Notes under the pieces: generated by a model
Told to the model about the DNA's origin: nothing
Databases searched by the model: none
Seen by the model: only the letters and a program-made list of their open reading frames with translations
Made by a program: the position numbers and the translations under genes
NCBI GenBank assembly: GCA_964017235.1
Contig: OZ024929.1
Coordinates: 23,557,464 to 23,621,463, forward strand
Length of the DNA stretch: 64,000 nucleotides
Origin: Sabellastarte sp. h YS-2021
Taxonomy: Eukaryota; Annelida; Polychaeta; Sabellida; Sabellidae
Direction: 5' to 3'
Part shown: positions 33,873 to 44,673 of the stretch, one piece after another
Position numbering within the stretch: the stretch's first letter is position 1
Layout of the letters: each line of letters starts with the position of its first letter

Positions 33873-34071
33873 GTGGTGGTGGACCAATTCACGCCCGGGT
33901 ACCAATTCACGCCCACCCCTAAATTTATCCAAAACAATCACAGTTAAACAATAAATTACAAATGTAAATGATCCATTTGACGATTATCTATGATGTGGTA
34001 AACATCTTCTCTATGAAAAATTATAAATCTTCAAGAAAATTGAGGGCGGGCCTGAATTGGTCCACCACCAC
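33873..34071. mobile_element. 199-bp MITE, TA target duplication, doubled TIR motif
   Basis: TA at 33,871-33,872 and 34,072-34,073. The ends GTGGTGGTGG then ACCAATTCA(C/G)GCCC are inverted over 24 bp with one mismatch. On the left the 14-bp motif ACCAATTCACGCCC is perfectly repeated after GGGT. The layout equals that of the element at 28,573. Only 27 bp separate it from the large element at 34,099. Confidence 0.85.
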
Positions 34072-34231
34072 TACGAGGAGAATCGGACTCTACTATTTGG
34101 CTGGTTATAAAACTCGGAGTTGGAGCTGGAGTTGGAGCTTTACTCGGAGCCGCACCTCTACCGCACCTTTTTACCGCACCCCTCCTCTGATTGGTTGTCT
34201 TGATACTGCCACTGCACCTGATATAGATCTT

Positions 34232-36418
34232 GGTGTACAACTACCAGCATTTGATATTTTATTTGTTTTAAATATTGCGAGAAGACAGAGTGAGGTGCGG
34301 TGACAGTAAAATATTGCTGGATCATCTATTTGTAAAATATTGTTAGAAACCCCATTGTAGCCTCATGTTTTCATCACTCTGTAGATGTACAACTACCAGC
34401 ATTTGATATTTTATTTGTTTTAAATATTGCGAGAAGACAGAGTGAGGTGCGGTGACAGTAAAATATTGCTGGATCATATATTTGTAAAATATTGTTAGAA
34501 ACCCCATTGTAGCCTCATGTTTTCATCACTCTGTAGATGTACAACTACCAGCATTTGATATTTTATTTGTTTTAAATATTGCGAGAAGACAGAGTGAGGT
34601 GCGGTGACAGTAAAATATTGCTGGATCATCTATTTGTAAAATATTATTAGAAACCCCATTGTAGCCTCACGTTTTCATCACTCTGTGGGTGTACAAGTAC
34701 TACGTATAGCATTGGAGGTGGGGGGGGGGGGGGGTGCGATGGGGTGCGGTAAAAATATTTGTACAATAAAATATTGCTGGATCATATATTTGTAAAATAT
34801 TGTTAGAAACCCCATTGTAGCCTCATGTTTTCATCACTCTGTGGGTGTACAACTACCAGCATTTGATATTTTATTTGTTTTAAATATTGCGAGAAGACAG
34901 AGTGAGGTGCGGTGACAGTAAAATATTGCTGGATCATATATTTGTAAAATATTGTTAGAAACCCCATTGTAGCCTCATGTTTTCATCACTCTGTGGGTGT
35001 ACAACTACCAGCATTTGATATTTTATTTGTTTTAAATATTGCGAGAAGACAGAGTGAGGTGCGGTGACAGTAAAATATTGCTGGATCATATATTTGTAAA
35101 ATATTATTAGAAACCCCATTGTAGCCTCACGTTTTCTTCACTCTGTGGGTGTACAAGTACTACGTACAGCATTGGAGGTGGGGGGGGGGGGGGGGTGCGA
35201 TGGGGTGCGGTAAAAATATTTGTACAATAAAATATTGCTGGATCATATATTTGTAAAATATTATTAGAAACCCCACTGTAGCCTCACGTTTTCATCACTC
35301 TGTAGATGTACAACTACCAGCATTTGATATTTTATTTGTTTTAAATATTGCGAGAAGACAGAGTGAGGTGCGGTGACAGTAAAATATTGCTGGATCATAT
35401 ATTTGTAAAATATTGTTAGAAACCCCATTGTAGCCTCATGTTTTCATCACTCTGTGGGTGTACAACTACCAGCATTTGATATTTTATTTGTTTTAAATAT
35501 TGCGAGAAGACAGAGTGAGGTGCGGTGACAGTAAAATATTGCTGGATCATATATTTGTAAAATATTATTAGAAACCCCATTGTAGCCTCATGTTTTCATC
35601 ACTCTGTGGGTGTACAACTACCAGCATTTGATATTTTATTTGTTTTAAATATTGCGAGAAGACAGAGTGAGGTGACAGTAAAATATTGCTGGATCATATA
35701 TTTGTAAAATATTGTTAGAAACCCCATTGTAGCCTCACGTTTTCTTCACTCTGTGGGTGTACAAGTACTACGTACAGCATTGGAGGTGGGGGGGGGTGCG
35801 ATGGGGTGCGGTAAAAATATTTGTACAATAAAATATTGCTGGATCATATATTTGTAAATAGTGTTGTGGTTGAATGCAAATTTCAAAACCGGTTTCCGAA
35901 AGCGGAAATTCGGCGAAAAACCGGGTATATTTGATTTATCAAACGCAAAGAAATAAGTTTTCAAACGCGTACATGAGACGTAACTCGTATATAAATAAGA
36001 ACAACTATGGGCTTTTTGAAGACTTTCGAGGACAAAATGGGTGATATATTGATGGAATATTATAAAATACTGTGAAATATTTGTTGTAGTTTAATATTTT
36101 GGTAAACTTAAGTTCAAATAATGCCTACATGTGGCGAAACCGGTTTTGGTTACAAGAAAACGACACATAACCGGATCAGTGTCTTTCGGTCGGCAAATAG
36201 GTTTCCGGTTTACCGTCTTCAACACTATTTGTAAAATATTATTAGAAACCCCACTGTAGCCTCACGTTTTCATCACTCTGTAGATGTACAACTACCAGCA
36301 TTTGATATTTTATTTGTTTTAAATATTGCGAGAAGACAGAGTGAGGTGCGGTGACAGTAAAATATTGCTGGATCATATATTTGTAAAATATTGTTAGAAA
36401 CCCCATTGTAGCCTTATT
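34232..36418 (+). repeat. 152-bp tandem array, forward arm
   Basis: TGTACAACTACCAGCATTTG starts at 34,234, 34,386 and 34,538 (152 bp). Monomers contain GCGAGAAGACAGAGTGAGG, AAAATATTGCTGGATCAT and AACCCCATTGTAGCCTCA. A second, shorter monomer type has GTACAAGTACTACGTA, a poly-G run and GGTGCGATGGGGTGCGG (34,690, 35,150 and 35,760). About 12 monomers. Confidence 0.9.
35859..36227. mobile_element. 369-bp hAT MITE nested in the 152-bp array
   Basis: The 8-bp duplication TTTGTAAA is at 35,851-35,858 and 36,228-36,235. The ends TAGTGTTG...CAACACTA fit hAT termini. Several ACCGG words near both ends (35,895-35,930; 36,130-36,215) look like subterminal transposase sites. The interior is non-coding. 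Confidence 0.85.
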
Positions 36419-36464
36419 TTGTCACCGCACCATTGAATCCGAGAATTGTACGAGTACATTATGA

Positions 36465-37590
36465 TCACTGTCACCGCACCCCATCGCACCTCCAATGCTG
36501 TAGTACTTGTACACCCACAGAGTGATGAAAACGTGAGGCTACAATGAGGTTTCTAACAATATTTTACAGAGATATGATCCAGCAATATCTTACTGTAACC
36601 GCACCTCACTCTATCTTCAAAAAAAAACAAACAAATAAAATATCAAATGCTGGTAGTTGTACACCCACAGAGTGATGAAAACATGAGGCTACAATGGGGT
36701 TTGTAACAATATTTTACAAATATATGATCCAGCAATATTTTATAGTACAAATATTTTTACCGCCCCCGCCCCCCCCCCCCCCCCCCCCACCCCACCTCCA
36801 ATGCTGTACTTAGTGCTTGTACACCCACAGAGTGAAGAAAACGTGAGGCTACAATGGGGTTTCTAACAATATTTTACAAATATATGATCCAGCAATATTT
36901 TACTGTCACCGCACCTCACTCTGTCTTCTCGCAATATTTAAAACAAATAAAATATCAAATGCTGGTAGTTGTACACCCACAGAGTGATGAAAACATGAGG
37001 CTACAATGGGGTTTCTAACAATATTGTACAAATATATGATCCAGCAATATTTTACTGTCACCGCACCTCACTCTGTCTTCTCGCAATATTTAAAACAAAT
37101 AAAATATCAAATGCTGGTAGTTGTACATCTACAGAGTGATGAAAACGTGAGGCTACAATGGAGTTTCTAACAATATTTTACAGAGATATGATCCAGCAAT
37201 ATTTTATTGTACAAATATTTTTACCGCACCCCATCGCACCCCCCCCCCCCACCTCCAATGCTGTACGTAGTCACCACACCTCACTGTCTTCTCGCAATAT
37301 TTAAAACAAATAAAAATATCAAATGCTGGTAGTTGTACACCCACAGAGTGAAGAAAACGTGAGGCTACAATGGGGTTTCTAACAATATTTTACAAATATA
37401 TGATCCAGCAATATTTTACTGTCACCGCACCTCACTCTGTCTTCTCCCAATATTTAAAATAAAACAAATAAAATATCAAATGCTGGTAGTTGTACATCTA
37501 CAGAGTGATGAAAACGTGAGGCTACAATGGGGTTTCTAACAACATTTTACAGAGATATGATCCAGCAATATCTTATTGTACAAATATTTT
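36465..37590 (-). repeat. 152-bp tandem array, inverted arm
   Basis: The same monomers in reverse orientation (AAATGCTGGTAGTTGTAC; TGAGGCTACAATGGGGTTTC), about seven to eight copies, with a C20 run at ~36,769-36,788. The two arms are separated by a ~45-bp spacer near 36,420-36,465. Confidence 0.9.
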
Positions 37591-37779
37591 TACCGCACCC
37601 CACCGCACCCCTCCGACCGCACCTCCGGAGCTCCGAGTTTTATAAGGCACCCTACTATTTTAATGCAGACTCGGCCTCTTCAAAAACTCATCCCCACCAA
37701 GTTTATAAATTGATACTGTCTTTAAGTTTTTAACATATATTACTGATGTACGTATGCATCATATATTAATAATGTATTA

Positions 37780-38013
37780 CACAGGTTGTCACAATTCCGT
37801 ACATGTCATAATACCGTGTGTTTTTGTTTAGAAATCTATTCCAGCAATAGATTGGCTTTCATCATGTGATATTTTGTTGAATTTTCATTCAATTGATCGT
37901 TATTTATGCTCCAGTTCTTTATTTTCTGTCATATGAATGCATAGGTTTCACTATTAGTTTGCTCAATATTGACGCACGGAATTATGACATGCACGGAATT
38001 GTGACAACCCGTG
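37780..38013. mobile_element. 234-bp MITE, TA duplication, two-motif TIRs
   Basis: TA at 37,778-37,779 and 38,014-38,015. The ~40-bp inverted ends have three mismatches. Each end contains a motif twice, 17 bp apart: GTCACAATTCCGT and GTCATAAT(A/T)CCGTG. Confidence 0.85.
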
Positions 38014-38120
38014 TATGTGTTTTCAAAGATAAAAGATTAAAATTTTCAAAGATTAAATGATGGCTACATTATTAAAGCTGTTACGTACCAATGGATTTGC
38101 TAAAATATTAATACATATTA

Positions 38121-38339
38121 TGCGGTTGTCATTAATGTTAAACGTCATTAATGTTAGACAAGTTATTATAATGTCTGGTTTTATGTTACTTCCTTAAATT
38201 AAGGAATATTCCATCTCTTATTATTCATTAAGAAATGGAATAAGTAAACCCTTGTTTATATGTATCAGTGAAAATTTATCACATTAAATGTGTTTAGCTA
38301 CCTATTTTATGTCATTGTCTAACATTAATGACACCCATG
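38121..38339. mobile_element. 219-bp MITE, TA duplication, doubled TIR motif
   Basis: TA at 38,119-38,120 and 38,340-38,341. The ends share GTGTCATTAATGTTAGAC-like sequence. On the left GTCATTAATGTTA is repeated perfectly after a 3-bp spacer. Related in layout, not in sequence, to the neighbours at 37,780 and 33,873. Confidence 0.8.
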
Positions 38340-38469
38340 TACTCTTATTGTGTAAACCTGTTTCAAGATTATTTGTTTCTGTTATATCCACGATTAAAAC
38401 CTTTAAACAATGATACCTAGATTATCAAAATCCATCCATAAATAAAGATATTCTGTCAATTTGGCTTTC

Positions 38470-38560
38470 TAATTGAATGGGGCCGAGTTTGCATAAATGG
38501 GTCCGAGTTGGTGGGGGCCGAGTAGGCAAAGGTCGGAGTTGACCAGTTTCCTACGAGGAT
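38470..38560. mobile_element. Solitary end of a GGCCGAGT-motif element
   Basis: Three to four copies of GGGGCCGAGT/GGGTCCGAGTTGG, spaced ~25 bp, reproduce the layout of the right end of the 622-bp element at 29,317. No partner end was found within the flanking 500 bp, so the element is truncated or rearranged. The rest of 38,341-38,905 has no recognisable feature. Confidence 0.4.
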
Positions 38561-38905
38561 ACGTAGACCGAGTTTCTGTCCCATCGCCAATTGCTGTTGA
38601 TATACTGATGGTACGCAGTGGCGTGGGACAGAGCTCACATATGTATTTGTTTTCTGTGTAAATTTTGAACGGCATATTTGTACACATTTTACCACATGTA
38701 TGAAGTGTTATTTGAATTCTTTAAGTTATGTATATGTGCCGTTCACTTATATTTAAGGTCAATCAAACTGGCATGTATGTATTTCACACTATTTTTCAAA
38801 TGTAAACAAACCTTCAACATTACATAGTTATCCACAAAAGAAATTCCTGGCTTGTAAAAGCAGTTTAGTTAAACAACATACATATGAGAATGAGGTACTA
38901 AAAAT

Positions 38906-39182
38906 TAGGTGTGCAACAGTACCAGATTATCTAGTTTGGGATTCCGCCAATGCAAAACCGCCCCGATTCTAGGATACCGAAAGTTTAAGTTTTAGCATTT
39001 CCCCAATCGAATAGACTCACACACAGGAAGTGATTTCCTGTAAATCTGGTCTGGTATTTACTATTTTACGTTTCCCAGTAATTATATCAGCTGACATTCG
39101 AGATTCCGGTTCTGAAAGTGGTCATGGTATTAAAGTATAATTGTCTCGATACCGGTATACCTCCACTACCGACTCACCCCTA
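38906..39182. mobile_element. 277-bp hAT MITE
   Basis: The 8-bp duplication CTAAAAAT is at 38,898-38,905 and 39,183-39,190. Termini are TAGGTGTGCAACAGTACC and ACTACCGACTCACCCCTA. Internal words (TCCCCAATCGAATAGAC; CTGACATTCGAGATTCC; CTCGATACCGGTATAC) align with the MITE at 41,718, so both belong to one family. Confidence 0.85.
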
Positions 39183-39287
39183 CTAAAAATCATCAAAAAC
39201 TCCCGTACAAAATCGTGTCTTTTAGATCCAGTGCCTACTTTCCTTTCGAAATGAATATTCATGAGTTGTACGGTCTAGGGCTGCAAC

Positions 39288-39850
39288 GATTCTTTGGTTA
39301 CTCGGAAATGTAACGAATCACAATTCACTACAAAATTTGATTTTTCTTTAAACTATATGAATATATTTATATATTTTTCTAATATATGTTCTTTCCGTTT
39401 TCTGTTTTTATTTTTAAGCATTTGCAAACATTAAATGTGTGTGTAACATTGATTTTTTAAGACGGCATTTTAATATTACATATTTTGAAGATGTCACAAA
39501 TCTCGCAATATAAAAATGGTTAAAGTTTCCTGTATTTAGCATTATAAATGCTTCTTTATTCCAAAATTCCATGAAATATCTACATTCTTTCCTGTTGTGT
39601 GTGCATTTTAATCATTTTGTAAGGTGTAATATTTCAAAATATGATGAGGTTTATTTCGTGGGCGATAATCAAGCGATTAACCAAGTTGATTCTTGGAAAA
39701 CGAGGAATCAAGGCATATTTTCCGGCTCGCTTGCAGCATTAGTACAGTCCATCTTCGGAATTCTGTGACCTCAATATTTTCTACACAGTTGTCAAGCAAG
39801 TATACCACTAAGAAATAGTGGGTGGACGATTAGACCAACGTTTGATTAAT
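39288..39850. mobile_element. Probable diverged hAT element
   Basis: TAGGGCTGCAACGATTC is a typical hAT terminus. A possible degenerate right end, GATTAATCGTCGGTGCC, is near 39,835-39,852. No 8-bp duplication was found, so the right boundary is a guess. Confidence 0.4.
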
Positions 39851-39852
39851 CG

Positions 39853-40960
39853 TCGGTGCCATGGTACAATCGCATTCGGTCACTGACAATTTCTAGAAAT
39901 CAATTAAATCTTACCTTTCTTTATGTGTTTCAATATCCACGTATTTTTTTATATTTTAGGCAGTTTCCTAAACTCCCTTTAATAAATCAATAGATTTGTC
40001 ACGAATATTGGGTTTGTTTATTACTACCGCCATATTTACCGGAAGTGAGTGCTTTTGGTAGATTCTAAATGTAGGCAACACCATTGTTCTTATCGGATTG
40101 ATATATACTTCATCCCGGAAAGTGTTTCATGATGGGCAACAGTGGAGTAAAAAGTCGATTATGGGCCGATCAGATTCATCGGTCAGGAAAATGGATGAAT
40201 AATCGACCATGAAAATTGAGACGATTCCACTCACTACTAATAAATTAGCTGAGTTGCAGTGACTTGATATTTAGTGTGGTGCCTTGACTTAATTCAGAAT
40301 ATTAAAACCACGATGCTGTGACAGGAGTGACTTTGTAAACATAAATTTTGATCCTGATGTTCTGGGCTGTTTTAACACCTGCGCCGAGTACAAGTGGTGA
40401 CCCGCGCCATTTCATCACCAATAAAATAAGTATCAGTGTTCACCTCCTGTGGGTGTTTTGATGCCTAATTGCAAGGTATTAAACTTGTCTGCGAATTTTG
40501 AGTATTTGATCAACAATCACTCTTCCTATTAAGCAATTCAAAGCTTTTATCTTTATATTTTTTTCGTTTACGGGAGCTGCCATATTGGATGTTGTTTCCT
40601 GTCAAGGTGGATACTAAACCTCGCGAATGCTCGATGTCGAGTGGAACTTTTGTCCGTGGCCAGTCAGCCTGAATTATTTGTACTCTTTACACCCCTAATG
40701 CTGTGTAGTGCAGCCATGACACTTGCTACTTCTGATACTATCGTTTGCTATGTCCATTATTAGTGATAATCGGAACCATTTTTCAAATCCGATTACAAAG
40801 ATATTAGCATATTTATATATGATAACTACCGAATGTCTTTTAAAAGTTAAAAATATTATTCAGCATTTTAAAATATATTTTCGGCCTTTTGACAGTTTGG
40901 CTGGAATGCTATAATACTTAATTGTATCTACCGATCTGATGGATACTTTGGTTAGGTGTT
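39853..40960. other. No gene recognised
   Basis: AT-rich sequence. A weak inverted repeat (AGTCGATTAT...ATAATCGACC) is at 40,152-40,206. Short frames have no recognisable domains. It could hold the promoter or a 5' non-coding exon of the TBPL1 gene, but nothing in the sequence proves this. Confidence 0.3.
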
Positions 40961-40969
40961 CACTACGCT

Positions 40970-41310
40970 GCCGCTGCATGTGGAGAGATTTTCGATGTTA
41001 TTAAAAGTGTCTATATCTCCCTTATTATTTGTCCTAGTTTGGCATGTAAAGCCAGCCCTACAGGAAATCATGGGCTGGGAATCTTCTGATGTGGACAGAT
41101 TTGAGCTTTGACCCCTTTTTCAAAGTCAAACAAGGATAGCCAAACTTAAAAGTTCTTATAGCCCGCTTATTATTGGTCCAAGAGTTTTGGGACGTCAAAT
41201 TGACGCATAGGAAATCATGGACTGAGAGTCTTTTGATGTCGGATTTAATCTTGGGTCCCTTCTTCAAGGTCAAACGAGGATAGCCAAACTTAAAAATTGC
41301 TTAAAACTCA
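40970..41310 (-). repeat. Family C repeats, inverted
   Basis: About two monomers in reverse orientation: GAAATCATGGGCTGGGAATC, TTCAAAGTCAAACAAGGATA, CTTATTATTGGTCC. The next C monomer is split at CTTATTAT by two hAT MITEs and resumes at 42,094. Confidence 0.75.
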
Positions 41311-41318
41311 CTTATTAT

Positions 41319-41709
41319 TAGGGCTGGGACGGGTGCTAAAAAACGGCACCGAGTACTCGCCCTCTGACAACCGGCCCAAATTCGAGTAACCACGAGATTT
41401 AATACCCACCATTGGAAGTCTTCTGTAAACAAATAGTCGATTCTGGAAATGAAACTTTTGAAGAAAAACATCTTCTATTTCACCAGATATTATAGAATAT
41501 GGAGTAAATTATATGTTTTTAAGCGAAAACTACAACTTTAATTTATATTATGTGACGGAAATGCTGAAATGTAGCATGTTTTACACAAACGTTTCATTAC
41601 GCGGGCGATAATACAATACCTCGCGAGTAACCCGAGTTCTTAAAATGGACTCGAGTACTAGCCAAGATCGACTTGTCTACCGAGGCTCGAATACTCGTTC
41701 GCAGCCCTA
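41319..41709. mobile_element. 391-bp hAT MITE (first of a tandem pair)
   Basis: CTTATTAT is at 41,311-41,318 and 41,710-41,717. Termini are TAGGGCTGGGACGGG and CTCGTTCGCAGCCCTA. Many CGAGTA/TACTCG words occur near both ends. The target is the CTTATTAT|TGGTCC site of a C monomer. Confidence 0.85.
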
Positions 41710-41717
41710 CTTATTAT

Positions 41718-42093
41718 TAGGGCAGGATTGGTTGCAGATTTTCCATTTTGGTATCCCGCCAGTGTGGAAATGTACCGATTCCGGTATACTGAAAGCAAGT
41801 GTGTTCTAGCATATCCCCAATCAAAAGGACCCACAAACTGGAAGTAAGATTCGCGAAAAGAAAACGTTGCAGTTCTTCTGAAATAAATTACTGTAAAAGT
41901 GCTAAAATATATAAAAGTATGGGATAAAATTTTGCAATTTTTTCAGATTTGAGGTTTGTTTCTGATACTTTTCTAATACGTTTACTCACAATATTATATG
42001 CTGACATTCGAAATACCGGCTGTAAAGTGTCCCAACGTTGTTGAAGTGAATTGGTTTTGATACTGAGATACCGGTGTTACCGACCCTGCCCTA
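41718..42093. mobile_element. 376-bp hAT MITE (second of a tandem pair)
   Basis: CTTATTAT is at 41,710-41,717 and 42,094-42,101, so it shares its left target copy with the preceding MITE. Termini are TAGGGCAGGATTGG and CGACCCTGCCCTA. The internal sequence matches the MITEs at 38,906 and 52,741. Confidence 0.85.
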
Positions 42094-42374
42094 CTTATTA
42101 TTGGTCCTAGATTTTGGGATGTGAAACTGACCTTAACAAAATCATGGGATGGGAGTCTTCTAATGAGGTCAGGTTTGACCTTGGGACCCTCCTTAGTAAC
42201 ATTTTCACATCGGTCCCTTAGCATATCATATAAAATTGCAAGCTGTAGGGATGTTCTGTTTATGTGTTCAAAAACCTTTGGTCCAGATAATTTGTCCATT
42301 GAATTCATGATTTAGATCATCTATATATATGTATCTGTATATATTTTGTTTATTTATGTATTTTTTGTTTCCAG
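42094..42374. other. C-repeat remainder and sequence upstream of TBPL1 exon
   Basis: An inverted C remainder (CTTATTATTGGTCCTAG; GGTTTGACCTTGGGACC, to ~42,200) is followed by AT-rich sequence and a pyrimidine-rich 3' splice site, TTTTTTGTTTCCAG, ending at 42,374. Confidence 0.5.
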
Positions 42375-42982
42375 AAATTGATTTTTTTACGCTATCTTTG
42401 TTATGAAAGAAGAGGGATGATATAGTGCACTTACTCTGGCCTATCACTTCAAAATTTATCACTTGTTCAGTCACCATGGATGGTGGAAAGCCTCTCATTG
42501 TGGATCCTAGTGTGCAGCAGTTTGAATATGTCACGACATCAGGACCATTCGGAAACATTGCTTCCACTTCAAATGTTCAAAGTAAAGGGGTAATTTCATC
42601 TGGTGTAGTGCATCCTCGCCAGCAGAACGTGATAGTTGTGAGCAGCTTAGAGGATATCAAGCGTTTGCAGAGTGCAAGTTACAACACCACCAGTACAAAG
42701 ACACCGATAGCATCAAAGAGCGAGCCCTGCTTAAACTCTGTTTCAAATTCAGTTGCAGTAGAAACTGCCAACACATCAGTCACTTTACATCAGCAAACTG
42801 CAATTGGAGAACCAACTGCTGATAACAATGTTGGTGTAACTGAAGAAACCCATGAAGAAGAGGTTCCAGAGGTTGATATTTCTGTCAATAATGTTGTTTC
42901 GAGCTTCGGTGTGAGATGTCATCTTAATCTGAGAAGAGTAGCTCTGGAAGGCGCAAATGTAGTCTATAAGAGAGAAAACAAT
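42375..42982 (+). CDS. TBPL1: TBP-like factor (TBPL1/TRF2) first coding exon
   Basis: The exon follows a TTTCCAG acceptor; coding starts at ATG 42,476 in a strong context (GTCACCATGG) and runs 169 codons to a near-consensus donor AAT|GTGAGTAA. Residues 1-~131 form a Ser/Thr/Val-rich, low-complexity extension ending in an acidic EETHEEEVPE patch. From ~132 the TBP-like core begins: VDISVNNVVSSFGVRCHLNL, then RRVALEGANVVYKRENN. CHLNLR-xx-ALEGANV is characteristic of TBPL1 rather than TBP itself. Such factors bind TFIIA/TFIIB and direct TATA-less promoters in the nucleus. The long N-terminal extension differs from the short vertebrate form. The exon is preceded by a probable non-coding exon upstream, not identified. 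Confidence 0.9.
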
Positions 42983-43158
42983 GTGAGTAATAGTGATGGG
43001 AAGCTGTGTGGTTTATTAACTTTATTAATAATCAGTGCAGTGTACCATCAAGGTTGGACACTGACCATTTTTAATCATCAATTATCAGTATTTAAAAATC
43101 TGTGTACTTTTAAAATAATTTTTTCATGTTCATTTACTTAACAGATTTGTCACAATTT

Positions 43159-44555
43159 TTACCCCACAGCGCTTAAGGGCTGTCGGGGTATTGTTTTCAC
43201 CCATGGTGTCTGGATGGGCGGGCAGGTGGGCGGGCGGCGGGAAATAGTTTGTCTGGGCTGTATCTCAGAAACCGTAAGGTGTAGGAAGTTCATACTTGGC
43301 AGGGACATTGGTTGGGGGGGTGTAGGTGTGCAACGTCATGGTCTGACCTTGATTTGACCTTACCATAGTGACCTTGACCTTTAAAATCTTGTCCGGGCTA
43401 TATCTCAGAAACCGTAAGGTGTAGGAAGTTGATACTTGGTAGGGACATTGGTTAGGGGGTGTAGGTGTGCAACATCATGGTCTGACCTTGATTTGACCTT
43501 TGACCTTGCCGTAGTAACCTTTAGTTTAAAAATCTTGTCCGGGCTATATCTCGGCAATCATAAGGTGTAGGAAGTTGATACTTAGCAGGGACATTAGTTA
43601 GGGGTTGTAGGTGTTGAACGTCATGGTGTGACCTTGATTTGACCTTTGACCTTGCCATAGTGACCTTGACCTATAAAACCTTGTCCGGGCTATATCTCAG
43701 CAACTGTAAGGTGTAGGAAGTTGATACTTGGTGGGGACATTGGTTGGGGTAGTAGGTGTGCAACATCATGGTGTGACCTTGATTTGACCTTTGACCTTGC
43801 CGTAGTGAACTTGACCTATAAAACCTGGTCTGGGCTATATCTTGGAAACCGTAAGGTGTAGGAAGTTGATACTTGGTAGGGACATTGGTTAGGGGGTGTA
43901 GGTGTGCTACGTCATAGTGTGACCTTGATTTGACCTTTGACCTTGCTGTAGTGACCTTGACCTATAAAATCTTGTCCAGGCTATATCTCAGAGACTGTAA
44001 GGTGTAGAAAGTTTATACTTGGTAGGGACATTGGTTGAGGGTTTTAGGTGTGCCACGTCATGGTGTGACACTGATTGACCTTTGACCTTGCTGTATTGAC
44101 CTTTAAAATCTTGTTGCACCTTTGGGTCTTTCTGTTGATGCAGATTAAGCACTGTTAAAGTCATATTAGAATTCATTAAGAATTTCCTTTTGCAAGTTCC
44201 CATTGTAACAGATGGAATTTCATCAAGTGAGCCACAGGCTTTTCTCCAACACCACACATAAGCATTCATTGAATGTATTGCCACTTCTGTATGCATGGGT
44301 AATATTCAAAACATCCAAACCATAATTCGGCCATTTTTGGTTTACTGATAAGTGCTGTCATTTTATTATTGAATTGTTTTGTTTTAATACTTCATCTTTG
44401 CATACATTTCTTTTCCTTAGATATTATTTTCTCTACTTAAGCATTATTTGGACCTTAATATAACTGACATTGCTCTGAAAGTATCTTGAACTTTGTACTG
44501 TTATACTACTTCTATATCTCATTGTGTTAAAAATATTTCCCCAGGCTGTGGGGTA
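43159..44555 (-). mobile_element. TIR element with ~147-bp repeats, copy 2 (inverted)
   Basis: TTACCCCACAGC at 43,159 and its complement GGCTGTGGGGTA ending at 44,555. It is the reverse-orientation copy of 6,013-7,340, lying in TBPL1 intron 1. About six monomers at 43,250-44,110 and the shared unique part at 44,110-44,555. Five perfect TGACCTTTGACCT (DR1, complement) are at 43,494, 43,640, 43,785, 43,931 and 44,076. Confidence 0.75.
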
Positions 44556-44576
44556 CGGGCATCTCTGATGCTATTT

Positions 44577-44673
44577 AAGCGTCCCGCAAGGGACGCTTGT
44601 TTGTGTATGGGAGAGCTTCAGGCTCCGCCGGCTCCGCCGGCTCCGGCGGCTCCGCCGGCTCCGCCGGCTCCGC
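44577..44673. repeat. Hairpin plus 9-bp GC microsatellite
   Basis: The hairpin AAGCGTCCC-GCAA-GGGACGCTT at 44,577-44,598 is followed at ~44,624-44,673 by GCTCCGCCG units (five to six 9-bp copies). The hairpin belongs to the same end type as 28,006. The GC-rich short frame over the 9-bp repeats is not a gene. Confidence 0.7.

Larger units (their letters stand above)
34099..37651. mobile_element. 3.55-kb TIR element with inverted internal arrays and 9-bp target duplication
   Basis: CTACTATTT is duplicated at 34,090-34,098 and 37,652-37,660. The inverted ends share TTATAAAACTCGGAG after a variable GG(C/T)-rich start. Subterminal clusters of CCGCACC lie on both sides (34,150-34,185; 37,593-37,625). 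Inside, ~152-bp monomers run forward from ~34,232 to ~36,418 and inverted from ~36,465 to ~37,590, so the body is a large palindrome of arrays. A hAT MITE (35,859-36,227) is nested in it. No transposase is present. Confidence 0.8.

Noticed and set aside
38456-38695. Two overlapping minus-strand frames of 72-79 codons
   Set aside because: They cover the GGCCGAGT repeat end of a transposon and have no domain.
42983-43141. Extension of the TBPL1 first exon frame past the donor
   Set aside because: Homology stops exactly at AAT|GTGAGTAA and resumes in phase at 52,611, so the extension is intron.
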